Positions 29,596-38,986 of a stretch of 64,000 bases of DNA are shown one piece after another (the stretch's first letter is position 1; the number at the start of each line of letters is the position of its first letter). The stretch spans positions 454,411 through 518,410 of the forward strand of contig JAVKGX010000001.1 of assembly GCA_031432545.1 (NCBI GenBank). The letters are read 5' to 3'. A program made the translations under genes and the position numbers. Source of the stretch: Armatimonadota bacterium (GTDB lineage Bacteria; Sysuimicrobiota; Sysuimicrobiia; Sysuimicrobiales; Sysuimicrobiaceae). The notes beneath the pieces are model-generated. The model did no database searches, had not been told where the DNA came from, and was given only the letters and a program-made list of their open reading frames with translations.

Positions 29596-31260
29596 GTGTT
29601 TGACCCCAAGGCGATCGAAAGGATTCGGGAACTGCACCGCCGCTGGCTGGCCGAGCGTGTGACCGGTGAGCGCAAGAGCGCGTTCACGACGGCGGGGGGC
29701 ATCCCGCTGGAGCCGGTGTACACGCCCGAGCACGTCGCGGGAGCGGACTACGAGCGCGACCTGGCGCTTCCCGGCGAGTTCCCGTTCACGCGAGGGATCT
29801 ACCCAACGATGTACCGCGGCCGCCTATGGACGATGCGCCAGTACGCCGGCTACGCGACCGCGGAGGAGTCGAACCGCCGCTACCGCTACCTGCTCTCGCA
29901 GGGCCAGACCGGGCTCAGCGTCGCGTTCGACCTGCCCACGCAGATGGGGTACGACTCCGACCACCCCGTGGCCGCGCCGGAGGTGGGCAAGGTCGGGGTC
30001 GCGATCGACTCGCTTGCCGACATGGAGGTGCTGCTCGAAGGCATCCCGCTGGACCGGGTCTCGATCTCGATGACGATCAACGCCACCGCCAGCATCCTGC
30101 TGGCCATGGTCATGGCGGTGGCCGAACGCCAGGGGGTGCCCTGGGAACGGTTGGACGGCACGACGCAGAACGACATCCTCAAGGAGTACATCGCCCGGGG
30201 GACCTACATCTATCCGCCCGAACCCTCACTGCGGATCGTCACCGACATGTTCGCGTTCTGCGCCGCCCACCTGCCGAAGTGGAACCCGATCTCGATCAGC
30301 GGCTACCACATCCGGGAGGCCGGCAGCACGGCCGCGCAGGAGGTCGCCTTCACGCTGGCGGACGCGATCGCCTACGTGGAGGCCGCGGTCCGCTCCGGGC
30401 TGGACGTCGACCGATTCGCCCCCAACCTGTCGTTCTTCTTCAACGCCCACATCTGCTTCTTCGAGGAAGTCGCCAAGTTCCGGGCGGCGCGGCGACTGTG
30501 GGCGCGCATCATGCGGGATCGTTTCGGTGCGCGCGATCCCCGCTCCCAAATGCTCCGCTTCCACACACAGACCGCCGGGGTGGCTCTGACCGCGCAGCAG
30601 GTGGACAACAACGTCGTGCGCGTCGCCCTGCAGGCCCTTTCGGCGGTGCTGGGGGGGACGCAGTCCCTGCACACCAACGCCAAGGACGAGGCGCTCGCCC
30701 TGCCCACCGAGGAGGCGGCGTTGCTGGCGCTGCGGACCCAGCAGGTGATCGCCTACGAGACCGGTGCGGGCGACGTGGTGGACCCGCTGGGAGGGGCGTA
30801 CTACGTCGAGTGGCTGACCGACCGCATCGAGCAGGAGGCCATGGCCTATCTGGAACGGATCGACGCGATGGGTGGCATGCTGAAGGCGATCGAGAGCGGG
30901 TACGTGCAGCGCGAAATCGCCGACGCCGCCTACCGCGAGCAGATCAAGGTGGAGACCGGCGAGCGGGTGATCGTCGGCGTGAACCGGTTCGTCTCGGACG
31001 CCGACCACGCACCGTCGGAGATCCTCAGGGTCGACCCGGCCGTCCTCGACCACCAGCGAGCCCGGCTCGCGAGGGTCCGGGCTTCCCGCGACGGCGCGGA
31101 GGTATCCGCTGCCCTCGACGCTCTGCGGCGCGCCGCGCAGGGCGGGGACAACCTGATGCCGCACGTGTACCGGTGCGTGCGCGCCTACGCGACGGTGGGC
31201 GAGATCTGCGATGTGCTCCGGGAAGTCTTCGGCGTGTACCGTACGCCGCTGGTGGTGTGA
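29596..31260 (+). CDS. mcmA: Methylmalonyl-CoA mutase large subunit
   Basis: This is the catalytic TIM-barrel chain of methylmalonyl-CoA mutase, 554 residues, which converts (R)-methylmalonyl-CoA to succinyl-CoA. It carries [56 protein letters not shown] and [16 protein letters not shown], all conserved in the family. The C-terminal B12-binding domain (DxHxxG) is absent, so a separate small subunit must supply cobalamin. No such gene is in the window. The start is GTG 29596. The MeaB gene follows after ten bases. Confidence 0.94.
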   Translation: MFDPKAIERIRELHRRWLAERVTGERKSAFTTAGGIPLEPVYTPEHVAGADYERDLALPGEFPFTRGIYPTMYRGRLWTMRQYAGYATAEESNRRYRYLLSQGQTGLSVAFDLPTQMGYDSDHPVAAPEVGKVGVAIDSLADMEVLLEGIPLDRVSISMTINATASILLAMVMAVAERQGVPWERLDGTTQNDILKEYIARGTYIYPPEPSLRIVTDMFAFCAAHLPKWNPISISGYHIREAGSTAAQEVAFTLADAIAYVEAAVRSGLDVDRFAPNLSFFFNAHICFFEEVAKFRAARRLWARIMRDRFGARDPRSQMLRFHTQTAGVALTAQQVDNNVVRVALQALSAVLGGTQSLHTNAKDEALALPTEEAALLALRTQQVIAYETGAGDVVDPLGGAYYVEWLTDRIEQEAMAYLERIDAMGGMLKAIESGYVQREIADAAYREQIKVETGERVIVGVNRFVSDADHAPSEILRVDPAVLDHQRARLARVRASRDGAEVSAALDALRRAAQGGDNLMPHVYRCVRAYATVGEICDVLREVFGVYRTPLVV

Positions 31261-31270
31261 GGGAGCCCGC

Positions 31271-32230
31271 ATGCCGGCCGACAACCTCGACGCCCTCGTC
31301 GAAGCCGTCCTTCGCGGAGACCACCAGGCCGCGGCGCGCCTGATCACGATGGTCGAGAACGGATCGGATGGCGCGCGCGAGGCGCTGCGCCGCCTGCACC
31401 CTCACACCGGCCGGGCGTACGTGGTCGGGGTCACCGGGCCGCCGGGGTCGGGCAAGTCGACTTTGGTGGACGCTCTCACGCGACACCTGCGCCGGCAGGG
31501 CCGCACCGTGGGCATCGTGGCCGTGGACCCCACCAGCCCGTTCACCGGAGGGGCGATCCTCGGCGACCGGATCCGGATGACCGACCACAGCCAGGACCCC
31601 GGGGTCTTCGTACGCTCCATGGCGACCCGCGGGAGCTTGGGGGGGTTGAGCCGCGCGACCGCCGACGCCGTCCGCGTGCTGGATGCGATGGGCTTCGACA
31701 TTGTGTTCGTGGAGACCGTCGGTGCCGGTCAGGCCGAGGTGGACGTGGTCGAGGCCGCCGACAGCGTCGTCGTCGTGACGGTCCCCGGGCTGGGGGACGC
31801 GGTGCAGGCCCTCAAGGCCGGAATCATGGAGATCGCCGACGTCTTCGTGGTCAACAAGGCCGACCGAGCCGACGCCGACCGCGCGGTCACCGAGATCCGT
31901 TCGATGGTGCGCCTATTGCCTTCACGCGGTTGGGAACCACCCGTGGTGAAGACCGTCGCCACCGCCGGCGAGGGGATCTCCGACCTCGCGCAGGCGCTCG
32001 CGCGCCACCGCGCGCACCTGGAGGCCGAAGGCGGGCTGCGGCAGCGCCGCCTGCGCCGCGGCAGAGCCGAGGTCCTCAGACTTCTGGAAGCCCGACTGCG
32101 CGAGGAGGTGCTCGCCAGGCTCGCCGGACGTCTGGACGAACTGGCGGGCAGGGTCGCCGCGGGCGAGATGAGCCCCGACGAAGCCGTCGACGAGATCCTG
32201 TCGGCGGATACATCGGCGGTGGTGCGGTGA
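31271..32230 (+). CDS. meaB: MeaB/ArgK G-protein chaperone of methylmalonyl-CoA mutase
   Basis: This is a G3E-type P-loop GTPase of 319 residues that guards and reloads cobalamin in methylmalonyl-CoA mutase. It has Walker A GPPGSGKST (56-64), the family loop VAVDPTSPFTGGAILGDRIRM, VETVGAGQAEVDV (switch/G3), and NKADRADADR (G4). The first 50 residues are helical, as in MeaB. I chose ATG 31271 with GGGAG before it. The ATG at 31211 would overlap the mutase gene and add non-family residues. Its stop overlaps the epimerase start. Confidence 0.94.
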   Translation: MPADNLDALVEAVLRGDHQAAARLITMVENGSDGAREALRRLHPHTGRAYVVGVTGPPGSGKSTLVDALTRHLRRQGRTVGIVAVDPTSPFTGGAILGDRIRMTDHSQDPGVFVRSMATRGSLGGLSRATADAVRVLDAMGFDIVFVETVGAGQAEVDVVEAADSVVVVTVPGLGDAVQALKAGIMEIADVFVVNKADRADADRAVTEIRSMVRLLPSRGWEPPVVKTVATAGEGISDLAQALARHRAHLEAEGGLRQRRLRRGRAEVLRLLEARLREEVLARLAGRLDELAGRVAAGEMSPDEAVDEILSADTSAVVR

Positions 32231-32646
32231 CTCTGTCTTTCCACCACATCGGGATCGCGGTCCGCAGCCTGGACGACGCTCTGCGGCGCTACGGCGGACT
32301 CGGCCTGGCCGCCGCGTGGATCGAGGAAGTGCCCTCCGAAGGGGTGCGCGTCGCGTTCCTCCCGCTGGCCGCCGGCGCGATCGAACTCCTGGAACCCACC
32401 TCGCCCGACGGGCCGGTCGCGCGGTTCCTCCAGACGCGCGGGGAAGGGGTTCACCACATCGCGTTGCAGGTCCCCGACATCCACCGAGCGTTGGAGCGCG
32501 CCGCCCGAAGCGGGCTGCGTACCGTCGGAAAAGCCCCCCGCCCCGGATCGCACTCGACGCTGGTGGCCTTCCTGCACCCCAAGGACACCGCCGGCGCACT
32601 GATCGAACTCGTCCAGCCGCTGCCCCCAGACGTCTCTGGGCGCTGA
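32227..32646 (+). CDS. mce: Methylmalonyl-CoA epimerase
   Basis: This is a vicinal-oxygen-chelate protein of 139 residues that interconverts (S)- and (R)-methylmalonyl-CoA, the form required by the mutase. It has FHHIGIAV with the first metal His, EGVHHIALQV with the second, and LIELVQP with the C-terminal metal Glu. GTG 32227 overlaps the meaB stop. Its position completes the carboxylase-epimerase-mutase route. A glyoxalase-type activity is possible by sequence, but the context strongly favours the epimerase. Confidence 0.92.
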   Translation: MTLSFHHIGIAVRSLDDALRRYGGLGLAAAWIEEVPSEGVRVAFLPLAAGAIELLEPTSPDGPVARFLQTRGEGVHHIALQVPDIHRALERAARSGLRTVGKAPRPGSHSTLVAFLHPKDTAGALIELVQPLPPDVSGR

Positions 32647-32684
32647 CCGTCTCCAGCACACCGCTTCGGGAAACCGAGCCGGCC

Positions 32685-32714
32685 TTGCATTGATGTCGCT
32701 TTATCTGTTAGCAT
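32685..32714 (+). promoter_or_regulatory. Promoter of the YabE-like gene
   Basis: TTGCAT (32685-32690), an 18-base spacer, then TAGCAT (32709-32714), with TG one base before the -10 box (extended -10). It is 82 bases upstream of the ATG, leaving a leader in which I recognise no riboswitch. Confidence 0.5.
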
Positions 32715-32795
32715 TTCCGCCGTTGGACACGTAAATAGGACGGATCGCAGCCTACCTCCGCGCCCCCGTCCACACCACCACGAGGGAGGAGCCGC

Positions 32796-33782
32796 ATGGT
32801 GATGGTGCGCGCGTGCGGCGCCCGCTGGATCGTCTTGGCGGTCGTCGCACTGCTCGTGGGTGTGCTGGGCGCCCCGCGCGTACAGGCCGAAGAGGGACAT
32901 CAGGTCGAGCTGGTGGACGATGGGCGGGCGGAGTCGCTGATCACCAAGAGTCTCACCGTGCGGGCGCTGCTCGTGGAGCGGGGCATCCTGCTGGCTCCGT
33001 TCGACGAGATCAGTCCTCCTCTGGACACCGAGATCACCCAGGGACTGCGCATCGAGATCCGCCGCGCCATCCCCGTGAGGCTGATCGCCGACGGCCGGGA
33101 GACCGAGATCCACACACCGGCCCGCACGCCGCGCGAGATTCTCGGCCGCCTGGGCATCGAGGTGGGGCCCCGGGACAAGGTCTTCCCGGGCCTGGACGAC
33201 GAGGTGGAGCCCGGTGATCGGGTGCGGGTGATCCGCATCCGCGAACGGATCGTGACCGAACGGCAGACCGTCCCGCCTCCGACGGTCCAGCGACTGAACC
33301 CCTCGGTGTTCCCGGCACGGTACCGGGTCGGGTCCGCGGGCAGCCCGGGTCTGGTCGAACTCGTCTACCGCGTGCGGTTCGCGGACGGTCAGCCCGTGGA
33401 CCGCGTCCGCATCGACCGGAGGGTGCTGCGGCCGTCCAGGCCGCGGATCGTCCACCTTGGCCGCGGCTACGTCCCGTCCCGCGGCGAACTCGCCCGGCGC
33501 CCGACGATGGTCGTCGAGGCCACGGGCTACGCACCCTTCCACGGCCGCGGCGTCGACGGCACGACTGCTACCGGCATGCGGGCCCAGCGGGGCGTCATCG
33601 CCGTCGACCCCCGCGTCATCCCCCTCGGCACGATCGTCTACGTGGAGGGCTATGGGACCGCCATCGCCGCCGACACCGGCGGCGCCATCCGCGGACGGCG
33701 CGTCGACCTGTGTTTCGACACCCCGCGGGAAGCCTACCAGTGGGGTCGGCGGCGGGTGCGCATCTACATCCTCGGTCCCTGA
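32796..33782 (+). CDS. YabE-like exported protein with DUF348, G5 and 3D domains
   Basis: This is a 328-residue secreted cell-wall protein. A signal peptide occupies residues 1-32 (cut near VQA/EEG). Two DUF348 ubiquitin-like repeats follow (about 37-80 and 90-148), then a G5 segment (about 150-215, starting VIRIRERIVTE). The C-terminal 3D domain has ATGYAPF, GVIAVDPRVIPLGT, AADTGG and GRRVDLCFD, whose aspartates form the active site. It is related to B. subtilis YabE and to Rpf/Sps muralytic proteins, so peptidoglycan cleavage is expected. A GGAGGAG site precedes ATG 32796. The gene lies just upstream of rsmA, as in Bacillota. Confidence 0.9.
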   Translation: MVMVRACGARWIVLAVVALLVGVLGAPRVQAEEGHQVELVDDGRAESLITKSLTVRALLVERGILLAPFDEISPPLDTEITQGLRIEIRRAIPVRLIADGRETEIHTPARTPREILGRLGIEVGPRDKVFPGLDDEVEPGDRVRVIRIRERIVTERQTVPPPTVQRLNPSVFPARYRVGSAGSPGLVELVYRVRFADGQPVDRVRIDRRVLRPSRPRIVHLGRGYVPSRGELARRPTMVVEATGYAPFHGRGVDGTTATGMRAQRGVIAVDPRVIPLGTIVYVEGYGTAIAADTGGAIRGRRVDLCFDTPREAYQWGRRRVRIYILGP

Positions 33783-33844
33783 GGACCGACCCCTGACTCC
33801 GATTTCCGGAGGGTCTGACCGAAGGTCGGTGGAAACAGACCCCG

Positions 33845-34594
33845 ATGCAAAGTGCGGTCTACCGCGATCTGCGGGACCGGCGCGTCCTGGTGACCGGGGC
33901 CAGCAGCGGCATCGGGGCCGCCTGCGCACGGGCGTTCCTGCTGCAGGGCAGCCGAGTCGCGCTGCACCACCACACCGGCTCGGTGGCCGAACTCGCGGCG
34001 TCCTTTCCGGACCGCGGCCTCCCCGTGCGGGGCGACCTTTCCGGTGAGGAAGGATGCATCATCGTCGCCGACGCCGCCGCTGCGGCCCTAGGTGGACTCG
34101 ACGTCCTGGTGTGCAGCGCCGGCATCTGGGAGGCGGCGCCGGTGGCGACCATCGGCGCGGACCAGCTCGAGCGGATGTTCCGGATCAACCTGTTCAGCGC
34201 GATTTTTTTGATCCGTGAATCGCTGCCGCACCTGGGCGAGCGCAGCAGCATCGTGCTGGTGGGTTCGACCGCCGGGCAGAGGGGAGAAGCCGGGCATGCG
34301 CACTACGCCGCGAGCAAGGGCGGACTGCACGCGCTGGCGCTGTCGCTGGCCGAAGAGCTCGCCCCGCGCACGCGCGTAAACGTCGTCGCGCCCGGGTGGG
34401 TCCGGACGCCGATGACCCGGACGGCGCTCGCCGAGCGCGGCGCCCGGATCGTCGCCGGGATCCCGCTGCGGCGGATTGCCGAACCGGAGGACGTCGCGCA
34501 GGCAGTCCTGTTCTTGGCCTCTGACGCGTCGCGTCACATCACCGGCGAGATCCTGGGCGTCTCGGGCGGCGCCCTGGTGCCGATGCCGCGATAG
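33845..34594 (+). CDS. SDR family oxidoreductase
   Basis: This is a classical short-chain dehydrogenase of 249 residues. It has cofactor motif VTGASSGIGAACA (16-28), CSAGIWEA (a variant of NNAG), catalytic Ser in VLVGSTAGQRG, and YAASKGG with the Tyr and Lys. The NADP-type ending PGWVRTPM and ITGEILGVSGG is FabG-like. The substrate is unknown. FabG is one option, but the gene is not in a fatty-acid cluster. It sits where rnmV lies in the Bacillota yabE-rnmV-ksgA order. ATG 33845 has a weak ribosome site. Confidence 0.86.
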   Translation: MQSAVYRDLRDRRVLVTGASSGIGAACARAFLLQGSRVALHHHTGSVAELAASFPDRGLPVRGDLSGEEGCIIVADAAAAALGGLDVLVCSAGIWEAAPVATIGADQLERMFRINLFSAIFLIRESLPHLGERSSIVLVGSTAGQRGEAGHAHYAASKGGLHALALSLAEELAPRTRVNVVAPGWVRTPMTRTALAERGARIVAGIPLRRIAEPEDVAQAVLFLASDASRHITGEILGVSGGALVPMPR

Positions 34595-34616
34595 GCGCCG
34601 GCCGCGCGCAGGTCGG

Positions 34617-35537
34617 ATGGCGCCGCGCAGACGCCGCGTGTCCCGCCCAGACGTGGACCCCACGACGCCGCCCAGCCGCGCGACCGAGCCCGGGGAGCGC
34701 TCCAGGATCCTCCAGGTCCTCCGCCGTCACGGCCTGCGCCCGAAGAAGGGGCTGGGCCAGCACTTTTTGGCCGACCCGACGCATCTGGACCGCATCGTGG
34801 GTCTGGCAGACCTGTCCGAGCGCGACGCGGTGTTGGAGGTGGGCGCCGGGATCGGCACGCTCACGGTGCGCCTGGCCGAGCGCGCCGGTGCGGTGACCGC
34901 CGTCGAGGTGGATCCGGCGTTGCTGCCGGCGCTGCGCGAGGCCGTCGCAGGCCACCCCAACGTGCGCGTGGTCGCCACAGATGCGATGACCCTCGATCTG
35001 GCCGCTCAGTTCCCCCAGGGCTTCGCACGCAAGGTCGTCAGCAACCTCCCCTACCAGATCGCCTCGACGCTGATCGTGCGCATGCTGGACGAGGTCTCGG
35101 AACTGGAGCGCCTGGTCCTGACGGTTCAGCGGGAGGTCGCCGAGCGCATCGTCGCCGAACCGGGTACCCGGGCCTACGGGCTGCTGACGCTGCTGGTGGC
35201 CTACCGCGCGCACGCACGGATCGCAGGGCGCATCCCGCCCGGCGCGTTCGTCCCCCCTCCTCGAGTCGAGTCGGCCGTCGTCGTGCTGCGCCCGCGCACC
35301 CCGCCCGCAGTCGCAGACCCTGTGCTTCTGCGCACCCTGATGCGCGCCGCCTTCGCCCAGCGCCGCAAGCAGCTGCGCAACGCCTGGAGGCAGCTCGCGC
35401 CGGCAGAACAGCTCGAGCGGGCCGCCCGGCAGGCCGGCATCGACCTGCGCCGACGCGGCGAGGCCGTTGGGCTGGCGGAGTTCGTGGCTGTCGCGGATGC
35501 GATCGCGCGCATACGGGACACCTGCACGGGAGAGTAG
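34617..35537 (+). CDS. rsmA: 16S rRNA (adenine1518/1519-N6)-dimethyltransferase
   Basis: RsmA/KsgA dimethylates two adenines near the 3' end of 16S rRNA during small-subunit assembly. The protein is about 306 residues. It has LRPKKGLGQHFLADPTHLDRIV, the SAM motif VLEVGAGIGTLT, motif IV VSNLPYQIAST (NLPY), and QREVAERIVAEPGTRAYG. The start is uncertain: I chose ATG 34617, which gives about 30 residues before the first conserved segment. GTG 34638 is another option. An SDR gene lies 22 bases upstream. Confidence 0.94.
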   Translation: MAPRRRRVSRPDVDPTTPPSRATEPGERSRILQVLRRHGLRPKKGLGQHFLADPTHLDRIVGLADLSERDAVLEVGAGIGTLTVRLAERAGAVTAVEVDPALLPALREAVAGHPNVRVVATDAMTLDLAAQFPQGFARKVVSNLPYQIASTLIVRMLDEVSELERLVLTVQREVAERIVAEPGTRAYGLLTLLVAYRAHARIAGRIPPGAFVPPPRVESAVVVLRPRTPPAVADPVLLRTLMRAAFAQRRKQLRNAWRQLAPAEQLERAARQAGIDLRRRGEAVGLAEFVAVADAIARIRDTCTGE

Positions 35538-35625
35538 GTGTGTTGCGCTCGCCGACACGGGGTCCGATGTCCGGTTTGGGGTGCCGGCAAGGATTCGATT
35601 GCGGGATTGCAGAAACCATCCAGGG

Positions 35626-35650
35626 CGCGGCGGAAACCCGCCGCGATGTT
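35626..35650 (+). terminator. Hairpin after rsmA, probable terminator
   Basis: CGCGGCGG (35626-35633), an AAAC loop and CCGCCGCG (35638-35645) form a perfect 8-bp stem, followed by ATGTTGTGT. The tail is only moderately T-rich, so this is a weaker terminator call or part of the leader of the next gene. Confidence 0.5.
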
Positions 35651-35688
35651 GTGTCTGACGACCGACGTCACAGCCGCGGACGGATCCC

Positions 35689-37374
35689 GTGGAGATCACC
35701 GGAAGGCGCGTGCTGGTTCTGGGCGGGGCCGGGTTGGTGGGCCGCGCCGTGTGCCGCGCGCTCCTTGAGCAGGCGCCCTCGGCACTCGTCGTCGCCTCGG
35801 TCGACGAGGCTTCCGCCCGTGAGGCGGTCGCGCAGCTGCGCGAGGAGTTCCCATCCGCGCCGACGGCGCTCGAGCCGGACTGGGGGAACGTCTTCGTGCG
35901 CTGGGAGTTCAAGGACTGGTCGTGGGACCGCATCCTCGACGACGACCGTGCGCGCGAGCTGCTCCTGCACGACCTCTTTGAGGAGATGACCGGTCCCCGC
36001 AAGCAACAGATCCTCCAGGCATCCACGCTCGTTCGCATGCTCGCCCGCCACCGCCCCGACATCGTCGTCGACTGCATCAACACCGCGACCGCCTTCGCCT
36101 ACCGCGACATCTACCAGAGCGCGCGCGAACTGCGCCAGCTCGAACACAGCGGCTCGGCGGAGGCGCTGCGGCGCGGGCTCGAGCAGCACCTGTGCAAGCT
36201 GGACATCCCCCATCTGGTCCGCCACATCCAGATCCTGCACGAGGCGAGCAAACCCGATCCGGCAGGCGGCTACGGCGGCGTGCGCGCCTACGTGAAGGTG
36301 GGCACCAGCGGCACCGGCGGCATGGGGTTGAACATCCCCTATACCCACGGCGAGGAACGGCCCTCGCGCAAGCTGCTGTCGAAATCGGCGGTTGCCGGCG
36401 CGCACACGCTGCTGCTGTTCTTGATGGCGCGGACGCCCGGGGCACCGATGGTCAAGGAGATCAAGCCGACAGCGGCGATCGCTTGGAAGGCCATCGGCTA
36501 CGGCCCCATCCGCCGCGCCGGGCAACCGATCCCGCTGGTCGACTGCCCGCCCGACAGGGCCGTGCCGGTCGCCGACGCCGTGGCGGATCGGGGCGAGTTC
36601 GGCGTCGCCGTCGGGGGCGTTCTGGAGTCGGTGTTCATCGACACCGGCGAGAACGGGCTGTTCTCCGCCGGTGAGTTCGAGACGCTCACGGCGCTGCGGC
36701 AGATGGAGTACGTGACGCCGGAGGAGATCGCGGCGGCGGTCGTGGAGGAGATCCGGGGCGGCAACACAGGCCTGGACGTGATCGCCGCGCTCGACGCGTC
36801 TACGATGGGGCCGACGTACCGTGCCGGCGTGTTGCGGCAGAGGGCCATCGATCGGCTGCGCGCGCTGGAGCGCGAGCACGGCACGGACAGCGTCGCGTTC
36901 GAGCTGCTCGGACCGCCGCGGGTCTCCAAGCTGCTGTACGAGGCGTACCTGCTGCGCCGTTGCTGCGAGACGATCGACTCGATCCTGGCCGCGGGGCCGG
37001 AGGCGCTGTCGGCGCGGCTGTGGCAACACGTCCGCGAAGATGCCGACATGCGCCGCCGGATCCTGTCGATCGGGTTGGCCGTGCTGCTGCCCGACGGAGA
37101 CCGGATGTTGCGCGGCCCGCAACTGAAGGCTCAGACCGCCGACGACGGATGGATCGATCTCACCCCGCGTCACATGGCGCGGTGGCAGAGGTGGCTGGGC
37201 ACGATCCGCGACGAGGCGGCGCGCGAGAGCGCGGCCGACGCCTCGGGGTCCTCCTGGTTCGACCGCCGCTTCGTCGATCCGCGGACCTGGCAGCCCCGCG
37301 ATACGTTCGAGATCGGTGAAGTCGTGGCGTGGATCCTCATCCACGAGGACCAGGGCCCGCGCCTGAAGCGATAA
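35689..37374 (+). CDS. Large NAD(P)-binding Rossmann protein, unknown function
   Basis: This is a 561-residue protein. The N-terminus has a dinucleotide fold (RVLVLGGAGLVGRAVCRALL), like extended SDRs or saccharopine dehydrogenase-type enzymes. After this come VVDCINTATAFAYRDIY, a region with VKVGTSGTGGMGLNIPYTHGEERPS, and AVAGAHTLLLFLMART. A long helical C-terminal part (about 340-540) is unlike ordinary SDRs, which are about half this length. I do not recognise a function. The start is GTG 35689. It stands alone between rsmA and a convergent LCP gene, whose 3' end is 7 bases away. A redox enzyme or a non-catalytic NAD sensor are both possible. Confidence 0.7.
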   Translation: MEITGRRVLVLGGAGLVGRAVCRALLEQAPSALVVASVDEASAREAVAQLREEFPSAPTALEPDWGNVFVRWEFKDWSWDRILDDDRARELLLHDLFEEMTGPRKQQILQASTLVRMLARHRPDIVVDCINTATAFAYRDIYQSARELRQLEHSGSAEALRRGLEQHLCKLDIPHLVRHIQILHEASKPDPAGGYGGVRAYVKVGTSGTGGMGLNIPYTHGEERPSRKLLSKSAVAGAHTLLLFLMARTPGAPMVKEIKPTAAIAWKAIGYGPIRRAGQPIPLVDCPPDRAVPVADAVADRGEFGVAVGGVLESVFIDTGENGLFSAGEFETLTALRQMEYVTPEEIAAAVVEEIRGGNTGLDVIAALDASTMGPTYRAGVLRQRAIDRLRALEREHGTDSVAFELLGPPRVSKLLYEAYLLRRCCETIDSILAAGPEALSARLWQHVREDADMRRRILSIGLAVLLPDGDRMLRGPQLKAQTADDGWIDLTPRHMARWQRWLGTIRDEAARESAADASGSSWFDRRFVDPRTWQPRDTFEIGEVVAWILIHEDQGPRLKR

Positions 37375-37381
37375 AAGGACG

Positions 37382-38659
37382 CTACGGGCCGCCCAGGCGC
37401 GCGGTCCGCCGGTTGGCGTAGTCGCGTGCCACGACGACGGTGAGGCTGGCTTGCGCATGGGGGCGCGGGCGCGTGGCGATGGCGCCCACGCCGATCATCT
37501 CGCGCACCGCCCGGGCGAGTTGCGCGCGACCGTCGTTGGCGATCACGGCGGTCTGGTCCTGGAGTTCGGGTGCGGTGTCCACGCGCACGACGCGGAATCC
37601 GACCTCGCTGAGCCGGGCTGCCACTTCGCGGGCCAACCCGGGGACGCCGCTCCCGTTGAGGACCTCGACCGTCGCCCCGCCCACGGTTTCGGCGTCCAGC
37701 CCGTAGAACATGTCAAGCACGAGCGGGCGGGCCCTGGCCCAGTCGGGCTCCCAGAACAGCGGGGCGAAGCGGCCCGGCAGCGTCGCCATCGCGATGCGGT
37801 CGCCGCCCAAACGCTTGAGGAACCACCCCAGTGTCGCCATGTCGTGGGGCCGGAGGTTCGTCTCGGTGTTCTCGGCCGCCGCCCGCAGGATCTGCGGAGC
37901 CCGCAGCAGCACCTCGGGCTCCTTCAGCCGCGCGAACAGCGCCTGGATGACCTTCTGCTGGCGTTCGGTGCGCCCGATGTCGCCCAGCGCGTCGTGCCGG
38001 AAGCGCACGTAACCCATCGCCTGCTGACCCGCCAGCAGCTGGCGGCCGCGCTTGAGGTCGATGTAGAGGTCGCCCCACCAGTCCTGGTACTTCATGTCCT
38101 GCTCGACGTCGACCCACACGCCGCCGACGGCGTCGATCAGCTTGGCGAACGACTGCGGCCCGAGCTTCACGTAGTAGTGGATCGGTACGTCCAGCAGGTT
38201 CTCCACGGTTCGGATCGTCAGCGCCGGCCCGCCGAAGGCGTACGCGGCGTTGATCTTCCACCAGCCGCCCCGCCCGGGGATGTGGGCGCGCGTGTCGCGT
38301 GGGATCGACAGGAACGCGACCCGTTGGGTGTGGGGGTCGAACGTCGCCAGGATCAGCGTGTCGGCGCGGGCCAGCCCCGTGGGCTGACGGCGGTTGTCCA
38401 GCGTGACGTCGACGCCCATGATCAGCACGTTCACGCGGTCAGCCAGCCTCAGCGGGAAGGCGATGCGCCCGGCAGCCTGCCGGCCGAGCACTGCGTCTTC
38501 GGGATTGTGGGCCATCCCCACCAGCGCGGCGCCGAGGGCTCCGACGAGGAAGCCGGCGAAGACGGCGAACGCCGCGCGCACCGCCCAAGATGCCGCGCGT
38601 GTCCAGCGCGGCGTGGGTGGCGGGGTGGGTCTGGGTGCGTCTTCTGGGGGTACGGTCAC
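37382..38659 (-). CDS. LytR-CpsA-Psr family cell-wall ligase
   Basis: This is a 425-residue LCP protein that attaches polymers such as wall glycans to peptidoglycan from a lipid carrier. A cytoplasmic Pro-rich start is followed by one membrane helix (about 27-50), then the LCP domain with LIMGVDVTLDN, RADTLILATFDP, SIPRDTRAHIPG and INAAYAFGG (Arg and Asp residues for pyrophosphate binding). The last ~100 residues form a LytR_C domain (VEVLNGSGVPGLAREVAARL). I chose GTG 38659, preceded by GGAGG; longer frames have no sensible start. LCP proteins are typical of Gram-positive-type walls, an interesting partner to the Lpt genes here. Confidence 0.88.
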   Translation of the reverse strand: MTVPPEDAPRPTPPPTPRWTRAASWAVRAAFAVFAGFLVGALGAALVGMAHNPEDAVLGRQAAGRIAFPLRLADRVNVLIMGVDVTLDNRRQPTGLARADTLILATFDPHTQRVAFLSIPRDTRAHIPGRGGWWKINAAYAFGGPALTIRTVENLLDVPIHYYVKLGPQSFAKLIDAVGGVWVDVEQDMKYQDWWGDLYIDLKRGRQLLAGQQAMGYVRFRHDALGDIGRTERQQKVIQALFARLKEPEVLLRAPQILRAAAENTETNLRPHDMATLGWFLKRLGGDRIAMATLPGRFAPLFWEPDWARARPLVLDMFYGLDAETVGGATVEVLNGSGVPGLAREVAARLSEVGFRVVRVDTAPELQDQTAVIANDGRAQLARAVREMIGVGAIATRPRPHAQASLTVVVARDYANRRTARLGGP

Positions 38660-38986
38660 CTGTGGTGCCTCCGTGCGGCGCAGGGCCGCAACTTGTAAGC
38701 ATAGCGAAAGCACCCCCGGGGCGCCAGGTCCGGCCGCGACCAACCGTTCGGTAGGAATCGGCGGCGTACCCGTCCAAGTCCTGCTCGGGGGGATCGCGAG
38801 GAGGACAGCGGCTTTGGACGCCGAACCGCCGCGCACCGCGCGGCAGGTCTACGATCGACGGCTTCCCGACGCTCCAACTGCGCGGGAAGCCGTCGTCTTT
38901 GGTACCCTCGCCCCCACCCGCTCCCGGAAGGGGGGCGGCGGTCGGCTGGGGTGGGAGTCGGGGTCGTGCTGTCTTGACCGAAGGGG
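38660..38986. other. Divergent intergenic region between the LCP gene and ispE
   Basis: This is a 327-base spacer. It holds a minus-strand TATGCT (possible LCP -10 box) near 38700 and a strong hairpin with a T-tail at 38857-38900 ahead of ispE. I see no protein-coding gene. Confidence 0.5.
38857..38900 (+). terminator. Terminator-like hairpin upstream of ispE
   Basis: GACGGCTTCCCG (38857-38868) and CGGGAAGCCGTC (38883-38894) form a perfect 12-bp stem with a 14-base loop, followed by GTCTTT. No gene lies upstream on this strand, so it may be an attenuator of ispE rather than a gene end. Confidence 0.6.
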
